From Vanessa cardui (taxonomy: Eukaryota; Arthropoda; Insecta; Lepidoptera; Nymphalidae), in assembly GCF_905220365.1 (NCBI RefSeq), contig NC_061153.1, positions 5,848,001 through 5,912,000 on the forward strand: DNA of 64,000 nt, given 5' to 3'. Below the pieces are notes generated by a model. That model was not told the origin of the DNA. It was given only the letters and a program-made list of their open reading frames with translations, and did no database searches. Every line of letters begins with the position of its first letter. The first letter of the stretch is position 1. A program made the translations under genes and the position numbers. Positions 30,818-40,185 of this stretch are shown here, piece after piece.

Positions 30818-33493
30818 TCAACAGCCTATTTTTGTCCACTGTTGGACATAGGCCTCTCCCAGTGCACGCCACTGTGGTCTTTCTCCGGCTACTCGCATCC
30901 AGCTCCTGCCTGCCGCCTTGCGTATATCGTCACTCCACCGTGCCTGAGGACGTCCTACACTACGTTTGCCGAGACGCGGTCTCCACTCTAGAACACGTTT
31001 TCCCCAACGGTTGTCGGTTCTACGACAAATATGACCAGCCCACTGCCACTTCAGCTTACTAATCCGGTGGGCTATGTCGATGACTTTGGTTCTTTGACGG
31101 ATAACCTCATTTCTGATGCGATCCCTCAAAGAAACGCCGAGCATAGCCCTTTCCATAGCACGCTGAGCGACTTTAAGTTGGTGGACCAGCCTTGTCGTGA
31201 GTGTCCACGTTTCGGCTCCGTATGTCATGACGGGTAGGACGCACTGATTGAAGACTTTCGTCTTAAGGCACTGTGGGATCGACGATGTTAGGATTCGACG
31301 TAACTTCCCAAACGCTGCCCAACCCAGCTGAATTCTTCTATTCACCTCGTCCTCAAGGTTGTTTCTACCTAATCGCAGAGTCTGCCCGAGGTAGACATAT
31401 TTTTGAACAACTTCGAGAACGGTACCGTGTATCGTAGTCGGTTCCGGTAGAACATGTTCATTGAACATGACCTTGGTTTTATCCAAGTTCATCCGTAGGC
31501 CGATACGCATAGAAGAATCAGCCAGCTCGTTCAGCATTTGTTGTAGGTCCTGCAGCGTTTCTGCCACGATGACGATGTCGTCTGCGAATCTCAAGTGAGA
31601 GATGTATTCGCCATTGATGTTAATGCCACGTCCTTTCCAGTTCAGCGTCTTGAACATATCCTCCATTGCATTAGTGAACAATTTGGGGGAAATAACGTCC
31701 CCTTGTCTCACTCCTCGATGCAATGGTATGGGATTTGTTTGCTGATTTTGTACTCGGACGGACATGGTGGCAGCTTCGTAGAGACATCTCATCACCTGGA
31801 TGTATCGCCAATCAACTTGGCAACGCTGCAGGGACTCCAGAACAGCCCAGATTTCAACCGAGTCAAAGGCCTTCTCATAGTCCACGAATGCAAGACACAG
31901 GGGCCGATTATACTCATGGGACTTCTGTATAATCTGCCGCACTGTATGGATGTGGTCTATGGTGCCGTATCCGGTCCAAAACCCGGCCTGCTCCGGGGGT
32001 TGGAATTCGTCGAATCTTCGCGCAAGACGGTTCGTGATCACTCTTGAAAACAGCTTATAGACATGGCTCAGTAGGGATATGGGACGATAGTTCTTCAGCA
32101 GGGTTTTGTCTCCCTTTTTGAAGAACAGGACGACCACACTCCTACTCCACGCCTCCGGAGTTCTCCCTTCGAAGAGGACAGAGTTAAAAAGCGTCTGAAG
32201 TTCCCTAAGTACCGGTTTACCTCCCGCTTTTAATAGCTCTGTGGTAACGCCGTCCTCTCCAGGGGCTTTTCCATTTTTAAGCTGTCCAAGAGCAGTCTCG
32301 ATTTCGCCAATACTGACTTCAGGCAGGTCTTCGGAGAAATGGCGTGTTAATGTAGCTCTAGGATCCTCATTTTCGGGATCAGGTCGAGATGCATGCGATG
32401 CGTATAACCGGCCGTAGAAGTCCTCTACTTCCGAAAGTACTGCCGGCTTAGAAGAAACGACTTCTCCACTTGCTGTGGTCAACTTCGTCAGGTGGCTCCT
32501 TCCAAGAGATTGTACGAACACCTTAGACCCCCGATTCTGCTCAATAGCTCTTTTTATTGCAAGAGTATTGGAGCACCGGAGGTCGTGTCGTACGCGCCTG
32601 CTGATCTCTTGGTTTAATTGCCGTTTCTCTGACGAAGTGACAGGTGGGTTTTCACGTCGTTTCTTCATGAGCCCCAAAGTCTCTTCCGAAAGGTTCGACT
32701 TCCTGCCCTTACGCTGCATGCCACAATATCTCGTGCCTTCTTCCCTGAGAATTCGAACTACATTTTCGAGGTTCTGGTTTACGTCCGTTGTGGTTTCCAC
32801 GGCAGCGAATCGGTTCTCCAGGATTGACTGGAATGTTTCAGATCCCGCAATGGTTTGGAGCAGCTTTGGTCGGAGCGTGGACTTCATCAGACGGGCGCGC
32901 TCGGCCTTAAAATTGATATTCAGAGAGCCTCGGAGGAGTCGGTGATCACTACCGGTATTGAACCTGTTAATCACTGAGACGTCTCTGAATATATGCCTCT
33001 TGTCCGTCATTATGAAGTCGATCTCGTTTTTCGTCATAGTGTCGGGGCTTTGCCACGTCCACTTCCTTTGCGGCTGCTTCTTGAAGAAGGAGTTCATCAA
33101 GAAGAGCCCCTCCCGTTCGAGGAAGTTGACAAGCATTTGCCCCCTATGATTCCTGCTTCCAAGTCCATGGGGTCCTACTACCGATTCGCTGCAGTTCTGT
33201 ACTCCCACTTTAGCGTTGAAGTCCCCCATGACAACGTTGTAGTGGGTTTTCGTGGTGAAGTGGAGGGCCCTCGATATGTCATCGAATAATTCTTCCACTT
33301 CATCGTCCGAGTGTGTCGAGGTCGGTGCGTACGCTTGCACCACCTTGAGGCTGTACCTCTCGGTGAGCTTTATAATGAGGTACGCTACCCTGTTCGACAC
33401 ACTGGAGATTTCCACCACGTTGTCAACTAGGGACTTATTTACCAGAAACCCAACGCCACCTTGGGATTGTTGGTCACCCTCTCGGAAGTACAT
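30818..33493 (-). CDS. RTE endonuclease-reverse transcriptase
   Basis: Single large ORF of the RTE element: an apurinic-type endonuclease that nicks target DNA and a reverse transcriptase for target-primed reverse transcription. From ATG at 33493 it runs 891 codons. The frame is open further upstream to a TAA at 33887-33889, and the endonuclease N-terminal motif LATYNGRT (33643) lies upstream of this ATG. The functional protein must therefore begin earlier, although no in-frame ATG exists there. Visible motifs are VVMGDFNAKVG, NEIDFIMTDKR and GSDHRLL (endonuclease); NYRPISLLSH, FVDYEKAFDSV, RGVRQGDVISPKLF and catalytic FADD in LRFADDIVIV (RT). The stop TGA is part of the terminal TGA repeat. 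All catalytic motifs are intact. Confidence 0.93.
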   Translation of the reverse strand: MYFREGDQQSQGGVGFLVNKSLVDNVVEISSVSNRVAYLIIKLTERYSLKVVQAYAPTSTHSDDEVEELFDDISRALHFTTKTHYNVVMGDFNAKVGVQNCSESVVGPHGLGSRNHRGQMLVNFLEREGLFLMNSFFKKQPQRKWTWQSPDTMTKNEIDFIMTDKRHIFRDVSVINRFNTGSDHRLLRGSLNINFKAERARLMKSTLRPKLLQTIAGSETFQSILENRFAAVETTTDVNQNLENVVRILREEGTRYCGMQRKGRKSNLSEETLGLMKKRRENPPVTSSEKRQLNQEISRRVRHDLRCSNTLAIKRAIEQNRGSKVFVQSLGRSHLTKLTTASGEVVSSKPAVLSEVEDFYGRLYASHASRPDPENEDPRATLTRHFSEDLPEVSIGEIETALGQLKNGKAPGEDGVTTELLKAGGKPVLRELQTLFNSVLFEGRTPEAWSRSVVVLFFKKGDKTLLKNYRPISLLSHVYKLFSRVITNRLARRFDEFQPPEQAGFWTGYGTIDHIHTVRQIIQKSHEYNRPLCLAFVDYEKAFDSVEIWAVLESLQRCQVDWRYIQVMRCLYEAATMSVRVQNQQTNPIPLHRGVRQGDVISPKLFTNAMEDMFKTLNWKGRGININGEYISHLRFADDIVIVAETLQDLQQMLNELADSSMRIGLRMNLDKTKVMFNEHVLPEPTTIHGTVLEVVQKYVYLGQTLRLGRNNLEDEVNRRIQLGWAAFGKLRRILTSSIPQCLKTKVFNQCVLPVMTYGAETWTLTTRLVHQLKVAQRAMERAMLGVSLRDRIRNEVIRQRTKVIDIAHRISKLKWQWAGHICRRTDNRWGKRVLEWRPRLGKRSVGRPQARWSDDIRKAAGRSWMRVAGERPQWRALGEAYVQQWTKIGC

Positions 33494-33645
33494 TAGGTGG
33501 CTTGATTCGAGGGTTACGGTGTCCTCTCCCTCTCTACGGACTTCACATAGCCCTAATATGTGCCACCTAATTTTCCCAAGTTCTACCTCAAGTTGCGCTA
33601 GATGCGAGTCAAGCCGTAGCGTGCGTCCGTTGTACGTCGCAAGGG

Positions 33646-33969
33646 TCAGTCGGTTGTGGTGGCCTCCCGTAGCCCGGTGATTCTTAGCACCCCCCGTCCC
33701 GCCGTTACCATCGTCGCCACCATGACGAGGAATAGCGGGGCTGCCGGGAACTGGGGGCCGTGGCTTGCGTGTGTGCTGTATGTGGAGGTTGTGCCCATAA
33801 TCGCCACGCTGGGCAGGCGGGTTGGCGATCGCAGGGCGTAGCTTCTCGCACCGGTGACGCTGCTGCCCGTCACCGGCCTGTGGTATTTAGCTACGCCTAT
33901 TATGTTTATGGTTATACCGCCATCAGTCGGTCGCCAGAGCCTCGTTTGCTGGTTGGCAGGATGCACCAC
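33646..33969 (-). CDS. Possible short RTE ORF1
   Basis: A 108-codon open frame in the 5' region of the RTE element, overlapping the upstream extension of the main ORF in a different frame. It opens with GTG at 33969. Its first ATG is at 33798 (MGTTSTYS), giving a 50-residue product. Its TGA at 33646-33648 lies immediately before the LATYN motif of the endonuclease. RTE elements often have a small overlapping ORF1, so termination-reinitiation or frameshifting is possible. The sequence is low in recognisable motifs and may not be translated. Confidence 0.35.
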   Translation of the reverse strand: MVHPANQQTRLWRPTDGGITINIIGVAKYHRPVTGSSVTGARSYALRSPTRLPSVAIMGTTSTYSTHASHGPQFPAAPLFLVMVATMVTAGRGVLRITGLREATTTD

Positions 33970-34033
33970 GGGCAGGTGAGGTTGGCTTGGGGCACTAAGG
34001 TGTAGTTTGCGCCCCCTTACATCTGAGCTTAAT

Positions 34034-34811
34034 AACCTTTACAAACTCACCTTACACACAAACTCCTTTCGCTTCAAAACCGTAGACGTGTTTTAGACAA
34101 CTCATTTATGCTCAAACTGGTTAATGGTTCAATTGAATCACCTTATCTGTTGTCGAAAATAAGTTTTCGCGCTCCTTCTAGATCCTTCAGAGCATCTACT
34201 TACACACCTTTTGTCGAAAGTTTTGCTCATTCACATTATGGTCGTCTATCCCCAATAAACAGATTAATTATTAACTTCAATAGCATATATAAAATAGCAA
34301 CTTCCTTACGTAATAATAAAAAGAACGAAAATAATCCGGTTTATCCAGACATTGACATTTTTAATGATAATATACTTTGCTTTAAGAAAAAAACAATAGT
34401 GTACATAAATTATAATTTATAGACTATAATAATTCAGTAACTCAAATCGGTTATCCTAGTTTTAATTAATTTTTATGTATATATTTTACAATCTCTTACA
34501 GTGTATTAAAACTCACAATTGATAATTTTGCTTAGTTTAATTAATTAAATTTATTTTTAAAATTTGACATGAAACTGTATTAAGACTGTATCAGATTGTC
34601 TCTTTATTTTTATTAATTCTAATGTTTTATTTTATCAATTAACTTTTTACAATGTTGACTTATATAATAATTTCCAAGTAATCTTAGAACACCTGTAAAA
34701 AAGTAGGCAATTACCCATTTACGTATTATGACTTTTGTTTAATGTGTATTTTTGTTGTACTACTTGTTGGTATTGTCAAATAAATAAATATAAATAAATA
34801 AATAAATAAAG
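34034..34811 (+). pseudogene. LINE E 3' part
   Basis: Continuation of LINE E after the RTE insertion. An open frame of about 104 codons (34108-34422) contains SYGRLSP-like SHYGRLSPINRLI and ends DNILCFKKKT..., consistent with the C-terminus of a non-LTR ORF2. It is followed by an AT-rich 3' UTR and an (AAAT)n tail at about 34780-34811. The RT core that should precede it is missing. Confidence 0.6.
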
Positions 34812-34827
34812 GTAATAAGTTCGAACA

Positions 34828-34922
34828 TTAAATATTATTCAAAGACGAGCACCTACTTGATGTACATAAAGCATTCAATGAGGCAGGAGAAGCTTTAGCA
34901 TTTGTGTTGGATGTTTCTGTTA
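34828..34922 (-). pseudogene. 3' end of reading frame split by Harbinger
   Basis: When the Harbinger element (34923-42254) and one copy of its TTA duplication are left out, the minus-strand frame that starts at 42714 continues here without a break (TETSNTNAKASPASL...) to a TAA at 34828-34830. The joined coding length is 552 bases, exactly 184 codons. The flank then meets the tail of LINE E. Confidence 0.7.
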
Positions 34923-35045
34923 AGGGCGCTCCACATTCTCAAGAGACATTCACGCGAGAATCTCCGGAGATTCTCTGTGAGAACTTCTTTGGGTACACAC
35001 TCTCACAAAGTTCTTAAATAGTTCTCACTACAGTTCTCGCGTTCG

Positions 35046-35440
35046 ATGACGATGGACGCAGAAGTAACCGCTGCGACAAGTTTATTGTAATGCGCATTCG
35101 CATATTATAATTATGCGTATGCGAAAGAGAAAAAAGTTATTAAAAAGAAGTGGCGAAAAAGAAGATGGTGGATGACAAGTATTCATCGTAATAGAACAAG
35201 GTAAGTACTTTTTGAACGACTATGTAGGTATTTTATATTTTTTATGTCTCATGATTATTTAAAAAAGATCCTTGATCACGTTAAGATTTATTTATACATC
35301 AACCAAAAATGATCAAAACTTTATTAATAATAATGCTAATGAAATAACTTTCTCTTTTTACAGCCTAACTATGGATCAGCTAACTACTGATCGACATGAA
35401 TTAGTGGCCGAACCATCAAATGAATTTAAAAAGTGTACTC
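35046..35440 (+). pseudogene. HARBI1-like nuclease, 5' exons
   Basis: 5' part of the Harbinger nuclease gene. Exon 1 (35046-35200) reads M-T-M-D-A-E-V-T-A-A-T-S-L-L, then an in-frame TAA, then VIKKKWRKRRWW and HRNRTR, ending at a consensus donor AAG|GTAAGT. Exon 2 starts after TTTTTACAG at 35364 and encodes VAEPSNEFKKCTRM, the conserved HARBI1 PSxEFxxxTRM segment. It is then broken by the LINE at about 35443. The intron between them has matching splice sites and preserves the frame. The in-frame stop in exon 1 and the LINE insertion make the gene non-functional. Confidence 0.75.
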
Positions 35441-35650
35441 GAATGTACACTCTCTCACTTAAAATCGGCGTGAAGCTATGCTACCTTGTTTCTTCCGGTA
35501 AGTGAGAGTTCCGAAGGCCCGATCCCTCTCCCCCCAAAACATGGTTGTGCAGAATTTGGTGACATTACCCCAGGAGGGTACCATCAGCGACTGCGGTAGA
35601 GAATCCCTCTCTGGGCATCCATGCTCAGGACGTACACCACCTGAGCAGGG

Positions 35651-38600
35651 ATGCCCAGGCTGCTCTCCGAATTCTGGGGGGGCAATTTTGCGCTCGCCAC
35701 TGTTCGGGGCAAGCGGAGCAGGCGTCATAAGGCAACCCCTACCACACTCACTGTGGACTTCTGCAACATAAGGGGACTCAACTCCAACTTGAATGCCGTT
35801 CACTTTCACCTTGAGACGGCGAAGCCGGCCTTGCTCTTTCTAACCGAGAACCAGATATCTTCTCCTGCCGATACGTCTTTTCTCTCTTACCCCGGGTACA
35901 AATTGGAGCATACTTTTGTGCCACGAGCTGGGGTGTGCGTTTACGTCAGAGATGATATCTGCTCTCGACGCCTCGGCAGCCTTGAAGGGCAGGACCTATC
36001 AATTATCTGGCTGCGCGTAGACTGCGACGACCATCCGCGAATCTACGCGTGCCTTTATAGGTCCCATAGCGGTAATGCCGAAACCGACCGACTGGTTGAG
36101 CACGTCCAATTGGCTACAGATTCCGTGCTGCAGCAGACTCCAACCGCAGAGATCATCATTCTGGCCGATTTCAATGCACATCATACAGAGTGGCTTGGAT
36201 CACGCACCACTGATCATGCGGGTAGATCTGTTCTCGACTTCGCTTTGGCTTATGATTTGACACAACTGGTCACCTCGCCAACGCGAATACCGGACGTGGA
36301 GGATCATACACCTTCCCTGTTGGACCTTCTGCTGACTTCGCATCCGGACGGCTATAAGATTGTCGTCGATCCCCCTCTGGGCTCGCCGGACCACTGTCTC
36401 GTCCGGAGTACAGTGCCAGTTACACGGTACTCACGACCTCGTTTCGCGTGCTGTCGTCACGTGTGGCACTACAAGTCAGCAGATTGGGATGGGTTGCGGT
36501 CCTTCTTTGCATCTTACCCGTGGGGGCGGGTTTGTTTCTCGATGGATGATCCGAGCGTTGTTGCTGACTCTGTCGCCGATGTGGTGCTTCAGGGTATGGA
36601 ACTTTTCATTCCATATTCTGTGGTGCCCATTGGTGGCAAGTCCCAGCCCTGGTTTGGTCGCTTCTGTAAGACGGCTTCACGCCGAAAATGGGAACGCTAC
36701 CAAGACTGGGCTAACGCATCGGCGTCTTGTGATGCAAACACCAGCACATTCAGAAAGGAATATAACTCTGCCTCCAGGTCCTTCAAAAACGCGATAGCTG
36801 AGGCGAAGTCGAAGTACATTGGCAGAATTGGCGAGAGTCTGGTGCGCTTCCCATCAGGAACACGTGCGTTCTGGTCTCTCGCTAAGGCTGTCCTAGGGAA
36901 TTTCTGTCAGCCTTCTTTTCCATCTTTGCACAGGGACGGTCAGTCATTGGCCCATACCTCGAAGGAGAAGGCCGATCTTTTAGGGTCTCTCTTCGCGTCG
37001 AACTCGACTCTGGATGACCAAAGAAAGTCAATTCCGCGGTGTGATACGACGATGCCGGAGGTTACATTTCGGCACAGTGCAGTTCGGAAATCACTTCTTT
37101 CCTTGGACATTCACAAGTCGAGTGGACCCGATGGCATCCCTCCAATCGTGCTACGGACATGTGCTCCCGAGTTGGCACCGGTCTTAACGCGTCTTTTCCA
37201 GCAATCCTTCGCATTAGGCGTCGTCCCGAACTCCTGGAAGACTAATTTGGTGCATCCGATCCCTAAAAAAGGCAACCGCTCAGATCCGTCCAATTATAGG
37301 CCTATAGCCATCACTTCCTTGCTCTCCAAGATAATGGAGTCCCTTATAAACTGCTAGCTCCTGCGGTATCTAGAGGAGAACCAGCTGATTAGCGACCGCC
37401 AGTGCGGTTTCCGTCGGGGTCGGTCGGCCGGTGATCTTCTAGTTTACCTTACTCATAGATGGGCTGAAGCAGTTGAGAGCAAGGGTGAGGCATTAACAGC
37501 CAGCTTGGACATAGCGAAGGCCTTCGATCGCGTGTGGCACAAAGCGCTTCTTTCGAAGCTTCCTTCCTATGGGCTTCCCGGGAAAAAAGCGGTGGCCCGC
37601 TTGATGTAGCCGATACTACCGTGTTCTTGGGAATAGAATTGAGTTCCAGACTTCAGTGGAGTCCCCATTTGTCGTCCCTAACAGGGAGACTCAGCTCCGC
37701 AGCATACGCGGTTAGAAAAGTTAGACAACTAACTGATATTGATACCGCTCGTTTAGTTTACTTTGGGGTAACGCTGCAGACATTGAATCTGTCTTTATTT
37801 TACAAAAGAGAGCAATTCGGTTTATTTATAATCTTGGAGCTAGAGACTCTCTTCGGGATGTTTTTAACAGAGTAGGAATACTCACTGTTGCGTCGCAATA
37901 CATTTACAACAATATCATGTATATTCACAGTAACATTGATAACTTTGATAAAATCAGTGATAATCATTGTATATGCACTAGAAGTAAGGATAAGCTTATA
38001 ACGCCAAGTTTCCGACTCCGCAAAGTCAATAAATCTTTCTTGGAGCAAGGTATCCATTTCTATAATAAAATTCCACAGACATTTTTAACTTTGCCGTCTC
38101 GTAAATTCAAATCGTTTATAAAAAATACATTGGTGAAAAAGGCGTATTATTCGATACAAGATTTTGTAGATGATAAAAAAGCGTGGAATTAATATCTGTT
38201 GACTTCCAGGCAGGATATATTAATTTAATAATTGTTTTAACTTAAAAAGTAACTAACATGACTGTATTTTTTTAAATGTTGAAAAAGAGTAACTACTGAG
38301 TTTCTTGCCGGTTCTTCTCGGTAGAATCTACTTTCCGAACCGGTGGTAGCTTCACTTAATTGTTAAATGACGATTCAAAAGTGCTTGTAAAAGCCCACTT
38401 GAATAAAGTATACTTTGATTTTGATTTTTGAAAAAATTATGCAATTGGATTACCAGCTTTTTGGCAGATCGGAGCATCAAGGTCGTTGTCGACGGTGCAT
38501 GCTCCGACTTAAAGTTCGTCAATGCTGGTGTTCCACAAGGCTGCGTTCTATCACCCACTTTATTTCTTCTGCATATCAATGACTTGTTGCAAATTGGAAA

Positions 38601-39501
38601 CATTCATTGCTATGCAGACGACAGTACTGTTGACACCTTATACATCGGCCGCGCTAATATTTCTCAGGAAAACGTCGAAGAAAACCGGAACAAACTTGTG
38701 TCTAAAATCGAGTCTTCGTTAAATGAATTCTCGAACTGGGGCCGGTTAAATTTAGTCCATTTCAACCCCAAAAAGACGCAAGTTTGCGCGTTAACCGCTA
38801 AAAAAACACCATTTGTCGTATCTCCACGATTTGAGAACATCCCGATAGCCGCTACAGGTAGTATCGGAATACTTGGCGTTGATATTTCGAGCCTCGTTCA
38901 GTTCCGCGGTCAATTGGAAGGCAAAGCCAAACTGGCTTCAAAGAAGCTCGGTGTGCTCAGCAAGGCGAGACAGTATTTCACGTCGGCCCATCGCCTAAAA
39001 CTTTACAAGGCGCAAATTCGGCCTCACATGGAGTACTGCTCTCACCTCTGGGCGGGTGCTCCCCAGTACCAGCTCCTTCCATTTGACCGCATCTAACGTA
39101 GAGCGGCTCGAGTTATCGACGATCAAGCCCTTTCCGATCTCCTTGATCCTTTAGCTTTGCGTAGAGATGTCGGATCACTCTGCATCTTCTACCGAATTTT
39201 TCACGGGGAATGTTCCGAGGAATTGTTCGGATTAATCCCGGCTGCTGAATTTCACCTTCGGACATCTCGTCAAAATTCTAAGTTTCACCCGCACCATCTT
39301 GATGTCCGAAAATCCACAACAGTGCGATTTCTTAGACATTTTCTGCCTTGCACAACCACTTTGTGGAACCAGCTTTCGCCAGCGGTTTTTCCGAACCGAT
39401 ACGACATGGGAACCTTCAAGACAAGAGCCTACTCCTTTCTCAAAGGCCGGCAACGCACCTGCAAGCCTCCTGGTGTTGCAGATGTCCATGGGCGGTGGTA
39501 G
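35651..39501 (+). pseudogene. Jockey LINE G ORF2 (EN-RT), interrupted
   Basis: Endonuclease-reverse transcriptase of a jockey-clade LINE. It is open from 35651 to a TAG at 37355-37357. The endonuclease domain shows VDFCNIRGLNSN, FLTENQI, ILADFNAHHTEWLG and GSPDHCLV; the RT start shows SSGPDGIPP and NYRPIAITSLLSKIME. Past the stop the same frame continues (FRRGRSAGDLL, LDIAKAFDRVWHKALL) to the LINE H insertion at 37589. It resumes at 38437 with KLCNWITSFLADRSIKV, VPQGCVLSPTLF and the catalytic YADD in CYADDSTV. A TAA at about 39095 interrupts before RRAARVIDD and the C-terminal end at 39501. At least two point stops and the insertion make it inactive, though all catalytic motifs survive. Confidence 0.9.
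37589..38429 (+). mobile_element. LINE H fragment inside LINE G
   Basis: 5'-truncated CR1/jockey-group LINE of 841 bases with a 7-bp duplication GAAAAAA (37582-37588 and 38430-38436). It encodes the C-terminal RT region (FLGIELSSRLQWSPHL, then after a frameshift KRAIRFIYNLGARDSL, and SFRLRKVNKSFLEQG to the stop after KKAWN). It ends in TTTTGATTTTGATTTTT. It is the same family as the fragment at 1625-2150, and is the third level of nesting here. Confidence 0.88.
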
Positions 39502-39559
39502 TCACTTTCCATCAGGTGAGCCTCCTGTTCGTTTGCCACCTATTCCATAAAAAAAAAAA

Positions 39560-39720
39560 ACATTCCAGCTCGGACACGTCTTGCAGTAACATTACGATAC
39601 TTGGCCACAGGAGATGACTACCAAAGTCTTCATTTTTTATTTAAAATATCCCCACAAGTTATTTCGCAGATAATACCAGAAGTTTGTCAAGCCCTAAATG
39701 AAGCATTAAAGGAATATAAA
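39560..39720 (+). pseudogene. HARBI1-like nuclease, middle exon
   Basis: Harbinger nuclease coding resumes right after the LINE poly(A): IPARTRLAVTLRYLATGDDY is the conserved HARBI1 RLAVTLRFLATGDS helix region, followed by LFKISPQVISQIIPEVCQAL. It ends at the consensus donor AAAG|GTATGT (39721). Joining this donor to the acceptor at 40750 does not keep the frame of the next exon. Either one base was gained here or another junction was used. Confidence 0.75.
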
Positions 39721-40185
39721 GGTATGTGTGAATGGCTGTTGCCACCTGTAAAAAAATACAATATGACATTTTACGATTTTTTATGAAAAAACTTATTACA
39801 ATTAAAAGTAGGTATTACAACAATTTTTAAATGATACAAGTTAAATTTTACCAACGGATGCCCACTTACGACCAAATTACATTTTTTTAAGTGTCAAATC
39901 TAGTATCAAACAAATTGTTTTATTAGATGCAGCCCGGTTATTTTCCTGAACAAGTGAATTTGGCGAAATTGAACCTTCATAGGTTACAGTACCTATTTCT
40001 GCACTAGTGTTTGAATCAGGAATGTGAATAACTGGTGGGTGAATGACGTCATTCGACTGAATATTAATATTTGAATTTGGTGAGTTATGAATGATCGGTT
40101 CGGAATGTGAGGATGACGAGGTTCCAGGTATCTGTTGATATTGATCGTGAGATGAGTTGCGTGATAGAATAAATTGACTGGCATG

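Larger units (their letters stand above)
30810..34021 (-). mobile_element. Complete RTE-type LINE (3,212 bp)
   Basis: Minus-strand RTE element inserted in LINE E, flanked by a perfect 12-bp target duplication TCTGAGCTTAAT (30798-30809 and 34022-34033). It ends in (TGA)n-type sequence (CTGTTGATGATGATGAT on the minus strand), the hallmark of RTE tails. The long ORF has no internal stop. The 5' region is GC-rich. It appears full-length and is among the youngest elements here. Confidence 0.93.
35443..39559 (+). mobile_element. Jockey-type LINE G inserted in Harbinger
   Basis: Plus-strand non-LTR element running from about 35443 to a poly(A) run at 39548-39559, with a second LINE inserted at 37589-38429. 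Its 3' end (ACTTTCCATCAGGTG ... CCTATTCCAT) is a typical lepidopteran jockey terminus. It replaced about 25 codons of the Harbinger nuclease exon, so some host sequence was deleted on insertion or later. Confidence 0.85.

Noticed and set aside
31595..33680. Several plus-strand open frames of 60-156 codons
   Set aside because: They lie antisense to the intact RTE ORF and show no protein motif.
35459..35809. Minus-strand 116-codon frame
   Set aside because: It is antisense to the start of the jockey LINE.
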